Shown here piece by piece: positions 63,466 through 64,000 of a stretch of 64,000 nt of DNA. Location of the stretch: assembly GCA_051294375.1 (NCBI GenBank), contig CM119264.1, positions 15,773,473 through 15,837,472 of the forward strand, written 5' to 3'. The stretch is from Paraspadella gotoi. Lineage: Eukaryota; Chaetognatha. Position 1 is the first letter of the stretch, and each line of letters begins with the position of its first letter. A model generated the notes under the pieces. That model was not told the origin of the DNA. It worked only from the letters and a program-made list of their open reading frames with translations, and ran no database searches. The position numbers were made by a program, and so were the translations under genes.

Positions 63466-63497
63466 GGCAGATCCGACATTGTTTGCTCTAACTTGTT
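63466..63497 (-). mobile_element. Helentron-like right terminus (solo)
   Basis: GTAGGCAGATCCGACATTGT followed by TTGCTCTAACTTG; its body is the less recognisable DNA to the left. Confidence 0.55.
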
Positions 63498-63559
63498 CCA
63501 AATCAGACTTCTGTGGATAAGGCTCTAAGTGGGGCTGAAGAGTACTATCCGCAACTTAA

Positions 63560-64000
63560 ACTTAACATAATTCACTTTTTCGGTCCGTCGGTCCACCCCC
63601 TCAATCTTGTCGGGCATTCACATATATCAGGTCAAAATATCGAATTATGATAAATTATACAAAAAAAAAAAAAACGATGTCCGTCCATTCGTCTTTGTCT
63701 GTCTGTCCGTCCCACCTTAGCAAAAAACTCCAATTACTCGTGATTGGATGGATGGATTCAAATGAAATTTTGTGTGTGGGTAGGGAAGTGTGTGATTGAG
63801 TTGGATATAAAGTTTCGATGGAATTGTCCGAGTGGAAATGAGTTTAAATGGAAAAAACAAAAAAATATATTTCACTATTTGAACGCCAATTACTCGAGAG
63901 TGGATGGGGCAATTGACTAGAAATTTTGTATGTGGGTAGTAAAGTGTGTGATTAAGCTGGAAATCAAGTTTTGATGGAATCATCTTAGTAGAAATGAGTT
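63560..64000 (-). mobile_element. Helentron-like element continuing past the window
   Basis: ACTTTTTCGGTCCGTCGG, TTGTCGGGCATTCAC and two body repeats; the hairpin has been lost and the right end lies outside. Confidence 0.55.

Overview
The window is AT-rich nuclear DNA from an animal, most likely an invertebrate. The evidence is two intron-split minus-strand genes with GT-AG (and one GC-AG) splice sites, AATAAA polyadenylation signals, and a dense load of animal-type transposons: Penelope-like elements (PLEs) carrying hammerhead-ribozyme motifs, Helentron-like repeats with terminal hairpins, a LINE, a solo LTR, tRNA-like SINEs and MITEs. I cannot name the species. Nearly all long open frames here are translations of GA/CT microsatellites or of an 18-bp tandem repeat and are not genes.

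Gene 1 (minus strand, 10265 down to 7540) is a complete C2H2 zinc-finger gene that I assembled from five exons. All splice phases agree, and three fingers are completed only by splicing. It encodes 354 residues with eight fingers and an acidic tail. A second possible last exon at 3334-3623 has the same splice phase and would give a 442-residue form with a Pro/Ser-rich tail.

Gene 2 (minus strand, 54970 down to 23927) is the 3' half of a PHTF family gene (multi-pass endoplasmic-reticulum membrane protein). Five exons join in phase to give the last 301 residues and five membrane segments. The 5' exons are not visible and probably lie above 54970 or outside the window. Two introns are very large (11.4 kb and 18.3 kb) because transposons have filled them. 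The 18.3-kb intron appears to use a GC donor, and a PLE ends about 50 bases inside that donor.

Region by region: 1-3280 is a Helentron-like repeat carrying a solo LTR and a 1.4-kb TIR transposon. 3334-10265 holds gene 1 with a PLE between its alternative ends. 10733-14900 has a 22-bp minisatellite, AT-rich DNA and one CpG-rich patch. 15415-22907 is a Helentron-like repeat plus flank present twice in tandem around an N gap, possibly an assembly artefact. 23677-54970 is PHTF; its large intron contains a 12-kb PLE into which a LINE, a TIR transposon and two Helentron-like elements are nested. 55000-64000 is mostly further Helentron-like repeats and a 132-bp palindromic mini-PLE with an intact hammerhead core.

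The two genes show no obvious functional link. The most interesting content is the set of ribozyme-bearing PLE termini, the nested insertion series, and the alternative last exon whose poly(A) signal sits at the edge of a transposon.
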